5,067 nt of DNA from Fen-1231 sp035286465 (GTDB taxonomy: Bacteria > Gemmatimonadota > Gemmatimonadetes > Gemmatimonadales > Gemmatimonadaceae). Numbering within the stretch: position 1 is the first letter of the stretch; each line of letters starts with the position of its first letter. Where the stretch lies: assembly GCA_035286465.1 (NCBI GenBank), contig DATEDF010000029.1, positions 1 through 5,067 on the forward strand, given 5' to 3'. Below, piece by piece: positions 1 through 4,918 of this stretch. Below the pieces are notes generated by a model. The model searched no databases, was not told the origin of the DNA, and was given only the letters and a program-made list of their open reading frames with translations. The translations under genes were made by a program, and so were the position numbers.

Positions 1-381
1 GACCATCCACGGCTGCCGCGCGAGCTGATCTTGCAGCTCCTCGATCGTCACGACCTGCACGCGCACCACGGCGTCGAGCGCGTTGGCGACGTGGACGAGC
101 GTCTGCAGCCTTGGATTGCCTTCGCCGGATTCGAGCCGGGCGATCGCCGGCTGGTGCGTTCCGAGTTTGGACGCGAGCTCTTCCTGGCTGACGCCACGGC
201 GTCGCCGGAGGCGAATGATCGCCTCGGCGAAGTCGAACGCCGGGAGCGAAAAGAACGACCGCCAGTACGCGAGCGAACTACGGCGCTCGATCTTGCCCGG
301 GACCGAATCGGCGACACTCCGCGGTACCCTCGTCAATTCGATCGACGAGGCGACAGCAGATTTTGAAGTCTTGGGGGTCAC
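1..381 (-). CDS. XRE-family HTH antitoxin (HigA-like), C-terminus beyond window edge
   Basis: The frame is open for 127 codons from a GTG at 379-381 to the left edge, so the 3' end is missing. Residues ~50-109 read as a Cro/C1-type helix-turn-helix: FDFAEAIIRLRRRRGVSQEE, then LASKLGTHQPAIARLESGEG, then NPRLQTLVHVANALDAVV. The GVSQEELA and QPAIARLESG parts are typical of the two core helices. In type II systems such proteins neutralise the toxin and repress their own operon. The start is supported by a GGAAGGAAG Shine-Dalgarno a few bases upstream, inside the toxin gene. The first ~45 residues precede the HTH, are Ser/Arg-rich and are not recognisable; they are encoded where the toxin reading frame also runs. 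A TTG at codon 16 is a weaker alternative start. The domain call is confident; the HigA name rests on gene order (antitoxin downstream of toxin). Confidence 0.88.
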   Translation of the reverse strand, partial: MTPKTSKSAVASSIELTRVPRSVADSVPGKIERRSSLAYWRSFFSLPAFDFAEAIIRLRRRRGVSQEELASKLGTHQPAIARLESGEGNPRLQTLVHVANALDAVVRVQVVTIEELQDQLARQPWMV

Positions 382-766
382 GCTTCCTTCCTTTCTTCTG
401 GACTGCGTGGAGGAACTCGATCTGTCGTGTGTTGCCCGGTACTCGATAGAAGTAGAGTCGCCAGGGGCCCGGCTTGCACTTCAGCACATACACGGTGATG
501 CGCACGCCCTTTCGCCGGAGATCGTATCGTCCTGCGCGTTCGTAGACGTACCGCCCGCGCTCGGGATCTGGCGGCATTCCGGCAGCAGCAACGAGACGCA
601 GCTTGCGGTCCACCAAGGCCCGCTCATGATCGCTCGCGCTCGCGAGCGCATCCGAGCAGGGGCAGGCGCCGTCAACCTCGATTTCGAGGAGTTCCCAATC
701 ACCATCATCCGTGTTCAAGAGGCTCGGCGGCGGCATGTCGGGACGCGAACGGAGCGGTCCGGCCAC
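278..766 (-). CDS. RelE/ParE-superfamily toxin, Gp49 (HigB)-like
   Basis: This 162-aa frame starts at GTG 764-766 and ends at TAG 278-280. Residues ~78-130 carry the family signature: AGRYDLRRKGVRITVYVLKC, then PWRLYFYRV, then IEFLHAVQKKGRKRDPQDF. That is a beta-strand core followed by the 'FLHAVQKK.RK' strand and basic tail seen in phage Gp49-like/HigB mRNA interferases, which cleave mRNA at the ribosome. This is a family-level inference; active-site residues vary and were not assigned. The N-terminal ~60 residues (LLNTDDGDWELLEIEVDGAC onward) are longer than in minimal ~100-aa RelE toxins. The GTG is preceded by AGGCGG at about 5 nt; an ATG at 734-736 would give 152 aa with a poorer ribosome site. 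The antitoxin follows on the same strand with a 104-bp overlap, and a candidate operator lies just upstream. Codons such as TCA, AAA and CTA appear more often here than in the neighbouring operon, a hint of separate origin. Confidence 0.82.
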   Translation of the reverse strand: MAGPLRSRPDMPPPSLLNTDDGDWELLEIEVDGACPCSDALASASDHERALVDRKLRLVAAAGMPPDPERGRYVYERAGRYDLRRKGVRITVYVLKCKPGPWRLYFYRVPGNTRQIEFLHAVQKKGRKRDPQDFKICCRLVDRIDEGTAECRRFGPGQDRAP

Positions 767-777
767 TGCTGCCGCCT

Positions 778-797
778 GTATAACATAAAAGTTATAC
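778..797 (-). promoter_or_regulatory. Candidate toxin-antitoxin operator overlapping a -10 element
   Basis: A perfect inverted repeat, GTATAAC-N6-GTTATAC, sits 11 bp upstream of the toxin GTG and 5 bp past the stop of the preceding gene. It is an AT-rich island in GC-rich DNA. On the minus strand it contains TATAAC (791-796), five of six matches to a -10 hexamer. Initiation about 7 nt beyond that would give a short leader containing the toxin's AGGCGG site. No good -35 is visible. An HTH antitoxin commonly binds a palindrome over its own promoter, so autoregulation is the natural reading. The repeat is seen; the binding is inferred. Confidence 0.55.
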
Positions 798-802
798 CCT
801 GA

Positions 803-1231
803 TCAGTCCAGCAGGAGCTCGGCCGGACCACCACGCTCCACCCGGCCCGTCATTCCCGCGTCACCCCCCTCTCCCGCCTCCTCCCCCACCAACTCGTCCA
901 CATCCACCGCCACCCGCATCTCCGCCCCCCGGTCCATCCTCTCCCTCAGTCTCACGAATCGCATCCGGTCGTACAGCACCTTTCTGAGCACCTTCTCATC
1001 CGCCGCGTCGAACCGGGTGACGTCCAGCTCCCACAGCTCGATCAGCGCCTCCTGCACCATGTCGTCGGCGAGTTGCCGGTCGCCTCTCGACAGCGTGCGC
1101 GCCGCCCGCCGCAGGAGCGGCAGCCGCTGCTCCGCAGCCATCGCGAACGCCCGCCCCTCGGCGTACACACGCCGCTGACGGTCCGCGACAGCGGGCCGCC
1201 TGGGCTCCACCCGGATCGCGCGCACGGTCAC
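803..1231 (-). CDS. Small sigma-70 region 2-like protein lacking region 4
   Basis: The product is 142 aa, starting at GTG 1229-1231, which overlaps the previous stop as GTGA. Residues ~36-96 resemble ECF sigma region 2: LPLLRRAARTLSRGDRQLAD, then DMVQEALIELWELD, then a helix ending LRKVLYDRMRFVRLRERM. The ADDMVQEALIELW stretch is the hallmark of region 2.2, the core RNA polymerase-binding helix. After residue ~98 the chain turns acidic and Gly-rich (VDVDELVGEEAGEGGDAG) and stops, with no region 4 helix-turn-helix. A full ECF factor is usually 160-200 aa. The next sequence downstream is the toxin-antitoxin operator, so no detached region 4 is present. It is the last gene of the four-gene unit. 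It could be a truncated sigma factor, or a sigma-derived regulator that binds the polymerase or an anti-sigma factor without recognising a -35 element. The region 2 resemblance is fairly sure; the function is unknown. Confidence 0.72.
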   Translation of the reverse strand: MTVRAIRVEPRRPAVADRQRRVYAEGRAFAMAAEQRLPLLRRAARTLSRGDRQLADDMVQEALIELWELDVTRFDAADEKVLRKVLYDRMRFVRLRERMDRGAEMRVAVDVDELVGEEAGEGGDAGMTGRVERGGPAELLLD

Positions 1232-1872
1232 GCCACGCTCCGCGCGTTCATCTCCGCTCGCTCGCCGCCCGTCTCGCCCCCCTCGGCCCCGCGCCGTATG
1301 AACCCCGCCATCCTCTCCGCTCTCACGTCGAGGTCCGACCAGCGCACGAACCGGTCCCCCATCTCCGGCGACAGCCGCCGCAGCTGCTTGAGCGTCACGC
1401 CGCCGTCCGTGTCGCGGCTCTCGTTCGTGTTCGCCTCGATCGTCACGAACTCCTGATAGGGCGTGCCGCGGAACGTCACCCCGAAGTCGCCCAGGCGGAG
1501 CACGATCCCGGTCCGCACGAACTCCTGTTTCACCGGTGCCCAGAGCAGGAAGAGATCGCCCTCGCGCGGCTCCTTCGCGAGCACGCCGCGCTCCGCCGCG
1601 AACGCGCCCAGCTCGGCGGCGCTCGCCGTGGCCGGCAGCGGCCAGCTCGACGCGCCGTAGAAGTGATCGTAGTGCGACCAGTACCCGACGTGGTGCACGA
1701 ACGCGGTGTGCCACGGCACCGGCGTCCCGCCCTCCAGCTCGGCGTGCACCTCGCGCAGCAGGCACTCGACGAACGCGCTCCGCCTCGCGAAGCGATTCTC
1801 CTCCGCGGCTTCATCCCAGCCGATGTAGCTGTTCGCCGCCGCGATCAGCAGCGTGGGTGATGGCGGGATCAT
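1228..1872 (-). CDS. CHAP/NlpC-P60-like amidase-fold protein, apparently without the catalytic pair
   Basis: A 214-aa protein starting at ATG 1870-1872, which shares its A with the upstream stop (TGATG); a GTG one codon earlier is possible. Layout resembles a CHAP/papain-fold peptidoglycan amidase: PVPWHTAFVHHVGYWSHYDH (~51-70) at the position of the usual 'PWCAAFV' nucleophile helix; EPREGDLFLLW (~101-111) like the 'P..GDIV.F' strand; FVRTGIVLRL (~118-127) where 'GHVGIV' normally carries the catalytic His; and TIEANTNE (~144-151) like the 'TIEGNTN' strand. By this eye alignment the Cys is His55 and the His is Arg120. Cys37 lies earlier, in another helix. No signal peptide or membrane segment is seen, so a cytoplasmic role is likely unless it is exported with a partner. 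It sits between the FecR-like gene and the region 2-like gene. A non-catalytic binding or regulatory role is inferred. Fold call moderate; loss of activity tentative. Confidence 0.65.
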   Translation of the reverse strand: MIPPSPTLLIAAANSYIGWDEAAEENRFARRSAFVECLLREVHAELEGGTPVPWHTAFVHHVGYWSHYDHFYGASSWPLPATASAAELGAFAAERGVLAKEPREGDLFLLWAPVKQEFVRTGIVLRLGDFGVTFRGTPYQEFVTIEANTNESRDTDGGVTLKQLRRLSPEMGDRFVRWSDLDVRAERMAGFIRRGAEGGETGGERAEMNARSVA

Positions 1873-2852
1873 CACGGCCTGGTGCTCCCCGGCGGCACGA
1901 GCGACGGATAGCCGTCGCCGCCCTGGGTGCGCTGCGGCGGCTTGCCCTTGAGCAAGCGACCGTGCTCGCCCGCCCTGATTGTGACGGTCGGGTCCGGCGA
2001 GTCGCCGTGCAGCGTGGCCTCTCCGTGGCCGACCGTGACGAGCATCTCGTTGCCGCCGGCGTCGCACCGCACGGCGTACGTGCCGGGCGTCAGGTCCAGC
2101 CAGCCGACCGACGTCCAGAGCCAGAGCATTCCGGCGCGCCTGCTCACCTCGATCACCGCCTCGCCTTCGAGCTCCGCGACCGCTGGCCAGCTCGCAATTG
2201 AATCTCCCTTGTACAGGCGCGAGCCCGCGGTGAGATGCACGAGCGACGAGTCGGCCAGCCGCACGGTGCGGGCGGCGCGCACCGCCGGGACGCTCGCGCC
2301 GCCGCCGCGCGCCGCGCGCCGCGCCGCCTCTTCCTGAGCGGCCCGTGCCGCCTCCGCCGCCGCCCGCGCCGCCTGCTCCTGTGCGGCGGCCCGCGCCGCC
2401 TCCTCGCGTCCGCTGGAGAAGCCGAGGTGATACACCGCGCGCCCGCCCACCATCAGCAGCAGGGCCGCGGCGATCCCGAAGACGACCCTTCCGCGCGAGA
2501 AGAGCCCGCGCCGGCGCGCCGCTCGGAGCGTTCGCTCCGAGGGAAGGTCAATCGCCGACGGGAGCGGAGCATGGGCCGCCGCCGCGAGCGAAGCACCGGA
2601 CGCGCTCCGCGCTTCTGCCTCGTATTCCGCGAGCTCCTTGCGGTAGTCCACAGGCGCCGTCCAGAGCCGCAGGTACGGGACGACCTTCTCATAGAACTCC
2701 TCGTCCGCCACCAGCCGCGTCTCGACCTCGGCCTCCTTCGCGGGGCTCAGCTCGTGCCCGAGATAGTCGGTGATGAGCACGATGTCGGGATCGAGCGGCT
2801 CGTCGCCGGGCTCCATCGCGGGATTCCTCTGGTTCCGACGGTCGCTGGTCAC
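1872..2852 (-). CDS. FecR-like membrane protein, probable anti-sigma factor/sensor
   Basis: A 326-aa protein from GTG 2850-2852, which overlaps the sigma stop as GTGA and has a strong GGGAGGAAG ribosome site; ATG at residue 13 is an alternative. Residues ~25-65 (ITDYLGHELSPAKEAEVETR, then LVADEEFYEKVVPYLRLW) look like the short helical N-terminal domain with which anti-sigma factors hold their sigma in the cytoplasm; the zinc-binding Cys/His motif of ZAS proteins is absent. One membrane segment lies at ~123-140 (VVFGIAAALLLMVGGRAV) after a basic stretch (RAARRRGLFSRGR), placing the rest outside the inner membrane. Next is an Ala/Glu/Arg/Gln-rich helix (~148-182), probably a coiled-coil stalk. 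Residues ~196-300 match the FecR beta domain: VRLADSSLVHLTAGSRLYKG, ELEGEAVIEV, LTPGTYAVRC and VTVGHGEATLHG. Known FecR proteins control a partner ECF sigma factor. No TonB-dependent receptor is nearby, so the signal is unknown. Confidence 0.85.
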   Translation of the reverse strand: MTSDRRNQRNPAMEPGDEPLDPDIVLITDYLGHELSPAKEAEVETRLVADEEFYEKVVPYLRLWTAPVDYRKELAEYEAEARSASGASLAAAAHAPLPSAIDLPSERTLRAARRRGLFSRGRVVFGIAAALLLMVGGRAVYHLGFSSGREEAARAAAQEQAARAAAEAARAAQEEAARRAARGGGASVPAVRAARTVRLADSSLVHLTAGSRLYKGDSIASWPAVAELEGEAVIEVSRRAGMLWLWTSVGWLDLTPGTYAVRCDAGGNEMLVTVGHGEATLHGDSPDPTVTIRAGEHGRLLKGKPPQRTQGGDGYPSLVPPGSTRP

Positions 2853-3436
2853 GCTTCCTCCCTCAGGTACCTTTGCTCCGCTTTGCGGATCGCCTTCTTG
2901 GCGTAGGCGATGTGGTGCTGCACCGTCTTCACCGAGATCCCGCGCTCCTCGGCGATTTCGGCGTACGTCGCGTCGTCCTCGTGCTTCCGGAGAAAACACT
3001 CTCGCCGCGGCTCCGACAGATTCGCGAGCGCGATCGCCTTCGCTCGCCGTAGCCCGCGCAGGTGCATCGCGACGTCCGGGTCCATCCACGACGTCTGCGC
3101 GCGACGCTGGGAGAGCAGAAAGACGAACTGCCGCTCCTCCCGCCGCCGGGTGGTCTTGTAGTGGTTCTTCACGCGGTTCCGTACGGCCGTGGCGATCCAG
3201 GCCTCGAGATGGGTCGGCTGCTCGAACGCCTCCGGATCGGCGCGCCAGTCCTCGAAGAGCTTCTCACACACTTCCTGGGCGATGTCCTCCGCATCCGCGG
3301 CGCCCACGGCGTACGCGGCGAGGCGGCGCGCAAACGGGAACGCAACCATGTACAGTCGTGCAAACGCGCCCGCGGGGTCGTCGTTCACGCCTGCCTCGGC
3401 ATCGGGGACTCCAGCCCTCGCTCGAACCGCTCCCAT
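2849..3436 (-). CDS. ECF (group 4) RNA polymerase sigma factor
   Basis: A 195-aa protein, the usual ECF length. The ATG at 3434-3436 was chosen because GAGG stands 7 nt upstream; a TTG at 3479-3481 would add 15 residues but lacks a ribosome site. Region 2 covers ~23-92: FARLYMVAFPFARRLAAYAV, then ADAEDIAQEVCEKLFEDW (core-binding helix), then THLEAWIATAVRNRVKNHYK (-10 recognition). A linker of ~35 residues follows, then region 4 at ~127-186: KAIALANLSEPRRECFLRKH, with the -35-binding helix-turn-helix ATYAEIAEERGISVKTVQHH. It directs polymerase to a small regulon when released from its anti-sigma partner. The FecR-like gene begins on its stop codon (GTGA), so the two are made together. It heads the four-gene unit and probably regulates its own promoter in the gap upstream; no clear -35/-10 pair was found there. 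Confidence 0.93.
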   Translation of the reverse strand: MGAVRARAGVPDAEAGVNDDPAGAFARLYMVAFPFARRLAAYAVGAADAEDIAQEVCEKLFEDWRADPEAFEQPTHLEAWIATAVRNRVKNHYKTTRRREERQFVFLLSQRRAQTSWMDPDVAMHLRGLRRAKAIALANLSEPRRECFLRKHEDDATYAEIAEERGISVKTVQHHIAYAKKAIRKAEQRYLREEA

Positions 3437-3607
3437 CAGGCGACCTCGGCGATGTGCGCTCTCCTCCTGCAGTAGAGACAACGCCGGGCGCCGAATTGCC
3501 TATGGGGGCGTGAATTCTCGCTCGCGCTGAAACAAAGGGCGAATTCGGCCGGTTAACCGGCAGAGGGACCTGACTCGCGGCCCTTCTCCGGTGGCGCGAC
3601 CGGGGGG
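3437..3607. other. Intergenic gap upstream of the sigma-factor operon
   Basis: This gap of about 170 bp must hold the promoter of the minus-strand operon unless transcription enters from the decayed repeat gene upstream. No convincing promoter hexamers are visible. The sequence is locally AT-richer at 3491-3560, with GAATT at 3493, 3512 and 3541 and a 14-bp palindrome at 3548-3561. An AGGAGG motif near 3462-3467 on the minus strand lies ~26 nt from the chosen sigma start, too far to serve it. Confidence 0.4.
3548..3561. repeat. Perfect 14-bp palindrome, possible operator
   Basis: GCCGGTTAACCGGC is a perfect palindrome, 111 bp upstream of the sigma-factor ATG. The central TTAA stands out in a GC-rich background. 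It has no following T-run and is too short and gapless for a hairpin terminator, so a dimeric regulator site is more likely. Because it holds a TTAACCGG half on each strand, it could alternatively contribute an AAC-type ECF -35 box. Both readings are inference. Confidence 0.35.
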
Positions 3608-4034
3608 TCACCTCGCGTGAGTCGTGTTGCCAGCCGGTTCCCCGGCTTCCGGCGGAGGATCCGCCGACCTCGGGACAACTCCAGCCGGGTCGGGCGGAGG
3701 ATCCGCGGGCCCCGGTTCAGCTTCCCTCGTCTCCGGCCGCGGAACCGCCTGATCGGCCTCGGTTTACGCGGACTGCGGCGCCGGTCTCCCCGACTCCGGT
3801 GCGGCTGACGCGGGCTCCGGCGCTACATCCATGTGGTAAGGCGGCCCGCACGCCGGCTCCGGCACGGGAACCACCCACGCCTCCACCGGGTCCGCCGACT
3901 CGGGGAGAGGGCACCGCGGGCTTCGGAACCCCGTCGGCCGGCTCCGGCCGAGGTTCCGCCGATCCCGCCGCAGCTTCCGCCGGTTCCGGCACGGGTAGCG
4001 CCGGTTCCGGCGCAGCTTCCGGCCACTCCGACAC
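3608..4034 (-). pseudogene. Decayed Pro/Glu/Ala-rich seven-residue repeat protein
   Basis: Read on the minus strand from about 4034, the translation is a run of heptads of the form [E/D]PAxxxP: EPALPVP EPAEAAA, GSAEPRP EPADGVP, KPAVPSP. The frame then breaks. Skipping one base at 3902-3911 (in either GGGG 3902-3905 or GGG 3909-3911 of the plus strand) restores the same register: ESADPVE AWVVPVP, EPACGPP YHMDVAP, EPASAAP ESGRPAP. An in-frame TAA (3764-3766) follows, and the pattern continues: DQAVPRP ETREAEP, GPADPPP DPAGVVP, RSADPPP EAGEPAG, then NTTHAR and TGA at 3608-3610. So one indel and one nonsense change separate it from an intact ~140-codon frame. No ribosome site or convincing start is seen at the GTG (4032-4034), so the N-terminus is unknown. 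Such Pro-rich acidic repeats usually form extended linkers or envelope-spanning stalks. The function is unknown, and expression is doubtful. Confidence 0.5.
3629..4028. repeat. 21-bp period degenerate tandem repeat
   Basis: About 19 degenerate 21-bp units. Exact DNA copies mark the period: GCCGGTTCCGGC at 3979-3990 and 4000-4011 (21 bp apart), and GGCGGAGGATCCGC at 3651-3664 and 3693-3706 (42 bp apart). The period equals seven codons and matches the heptads on the minus strand. The plus strand also gives Gly/Ser/Ala-rich heptads (e.g. AGSGTGS AGSGAAS), but with two stops as well as the frameshift, so minus-strand coding is favoured. Confidence 0.6.
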
Positions 4035-4060
4035 CGAATAGTGGTGTGCAGATGTTTGGA

Positions 4061-4097
4061 TGCCCGCCGGCGCGAATGGCGCGCACGCCGTCGGGCA
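4061..4097 (+). promoter_or_regulatory. Hairpin in the leader of the downstream gene
   Basis: TGCCCGCCGGCG (4061-4072) pairs with CGCCGTCGGGCA (4086-4097) with one mismatch across a 13-nt loop. A competing inner hairpin, GCGCG (4070-4074) with CGCGC (4080-4084), is possible. It ends 14 nt before the Shine-Dalgarno of the 4127 gene and has no T-run, so it is not a terminator. It could stabilise the transcript, tune translation or bind a protein. No promoter hexamers were recognised upstream. Confidence 0.35.
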
Positions 4098-4111
4098 CTT
4101 CTCTCGCGCCA

Positions 4112-4118
4112 AAGGAGG
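4112..4118 (+). promoter_or_regulatory. Strong ribosome binding site
   Basis: AAGGAGG, a near-complete anti-SD complement, lies 8 nt before the ATG at 4127 and fixes the start of that gene. It is the best ribosome site on the plus strand of the window and suggests high translation. Confidence 0.85.
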
Positions 4119-4126
4119 GGTAGGGT

Positions 4127-4822
4127 ATGAAACAGGTACAGCAGGCCCGGCTCGACGCGTTGCACCGCATGCAGGCGTTCATGGATGAGAACGCCGACGC
4201 GCTCGGGAACGTCAACAAGTCGAGGTCGCGCGCGGCGCTCGACGACGTGTTGACGCAGTTGGAAGCGCGCGCCGAGGCGCAGGGCTCCGCGGAGGTGCAG
4301 GCGGCCGGCGCGACCGCGGACAAGAACGCGCTTCGCGAAGACCTGCGGCTGCATCAGATGCAGCCGATCGCGGCGATCGCCAGGGCGACACTGGCGCACA
4401 CGCCGCTCATCGCGAAGCTCCGCCTGCCGTCGGGGAAGGTGAACGACTCGACCCTCGTGCAGCGGGGCAACGCCATGGCCGACGTCGCGTCGCAGTACCG
4501 CGACGTCTTCATCGCGGAGCAGTTGCCGGCCGACTTCATCAAGCAGTTGCGCGCGTCGGTGGAGGCGGTACGGAAGGCGGCGGTGAGCCGCGACGGTTTC
4601 CAGGTGGACGTCACGGAGGCGACGCAGGCCGTGGACGACGAGATGGCGCGCGCGCACAACGTCGTGAAGGTCCTCAACTCCCTGGTGGTCAAGCAGCTCA
4701 AGGGGAAGAGCGACCTGCTCGCGGGCTGGCGGCGGGCGAAGCACGCGAAGGCCAAGCCCGGGGTTCCGCAGGGGACGACCGGCTCGGTGGTACCGATCGG
4801 TCCGAAGGCGGTCGCCGCCTGA
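4127..4822 (+). CDS. Hypothetical helical protein, 231 aa
   Basis: The gene is not assignable to a named family. It starts at ATG 4127 behind a strong AAGGAGG site and ends at TGA 4820-4822, with a terminator 49 bp later, so it is a complete single-gene transcription unit. The protein looks soluble and mostly alpha-helical, with no signal peptide, membrane segment or cysteine. Visible parts: amphipathic N-terminal helices (QVQQARLDALHRMQAFMDEN, ~3-22; SRAALDDVLTQLEARAEAQG, ~34-53), a middle block (LREDLRLHQMQPIAAIARAT, ~69-88; then AHTPLIAKLRLPSGKVNDST), another helical region (~112-192) and a tail with LLAGWRRAKHAKAKPG (~197-212) that is basic and probably disordered after it. No catalytic or metal-binding motif is seen. 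The helices and basic tail allow a nucleic-acid-associated or phage/tail-like scaffold role, but that is speculation. Codon use (GCG, CTC, GTC, CGC rich) matches the high-GC host and supports a real, native gene. Confidence 0.85.
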   Translation: MKQVQQARLDALHRMQAFMDENADALGNVNKSRSRAALDDVLTQLEARAEAQGSAEVQAAGATADKNALREDLRLHQMQPIAAIARATLAHTPLIAKLRLPSGKVNDSTLVQRGNAMADVASQYRDVFIAEQLPADFIKQLRASVEAVRKAAVSRDGFQVDVTEATQAVDDEMARAHNVVKVLNSLVVKQLKGKSDLLAGWRRAKHAKAKPGVPQGTTGSVVPIGPKAVAA

Positions 4823-4871
4823 CGGGATCCCGATCGTGAGGGAGCGGGAAAACTGAAGGTCACGAGGACAG

Positions 4872-4918
4872 CGCGAGCGGCCGCCCGGACATCAACGGGC
4901 GGCCGCTCGCGTTTTTTT
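4872..4918 (+). terminator. Intrinsic (Rho-independent) terminator
   Basis: CGCGAGCGGCCGCCCG (4872-4887) and CGGGCGGCCGCTCGCG (4896-4911) form a perfect 16-bp stem with an 8-nt loop, followed by seven T (4912-4918). It lies 49 bp after the stop of the 231-aa gene and terminates plus-strand transcription. The opposite strand has no T-run after the stem, so it acts in one direction. Confidence 0.95.

Noticed and set aside
83..802. Long plus-strand open frame across the toxin-antitoxin locus
   Set aside because: Its translation is Arg/Ser-rich with no domain, and the opposite strand carries two recognisable protein families with ribosome sites.
1232..1765. N-terminal extension of the region 2-like protein
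   Set aside because: The frame is open upstream but the translation is Ala/Arg/Gly noise antiphase to the well-supported amidase-fold gene; the GTGA overlap gives the natural start.
2283..2410. GC-rich GCCGCC runs as a DNA repeat element
   Set aside because: They are explained by the Ala/Arg-rich helix of the FecR-like protein rather than an independent repeat.
3629..4028. CRISPR array
   Set aside because: Units are degenerate, 21 bp long and contiguous, without constant repeats separated by unique spacers; they follow a seven-codon period.
3629..4041. Plus-strand Gly/Ser/Ala-rich repeat gene ending at TAG 4039-4041
   Set aside because: It needs the same frameshift plus two further in-frame stops (TGA near 3749 and TAA near 3837) and has no good start; the minus strand needs only one indel and one stop.
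3764..4744. Long minus-strand open frame opposite the 231-aa gene
   Set aside because: Over 4127-4744 it is an Arg/Leu/His-rich shadow of the plus-strand gene; only the 3764-3905 part has repeat-protein character and is treated as the pseudogene.
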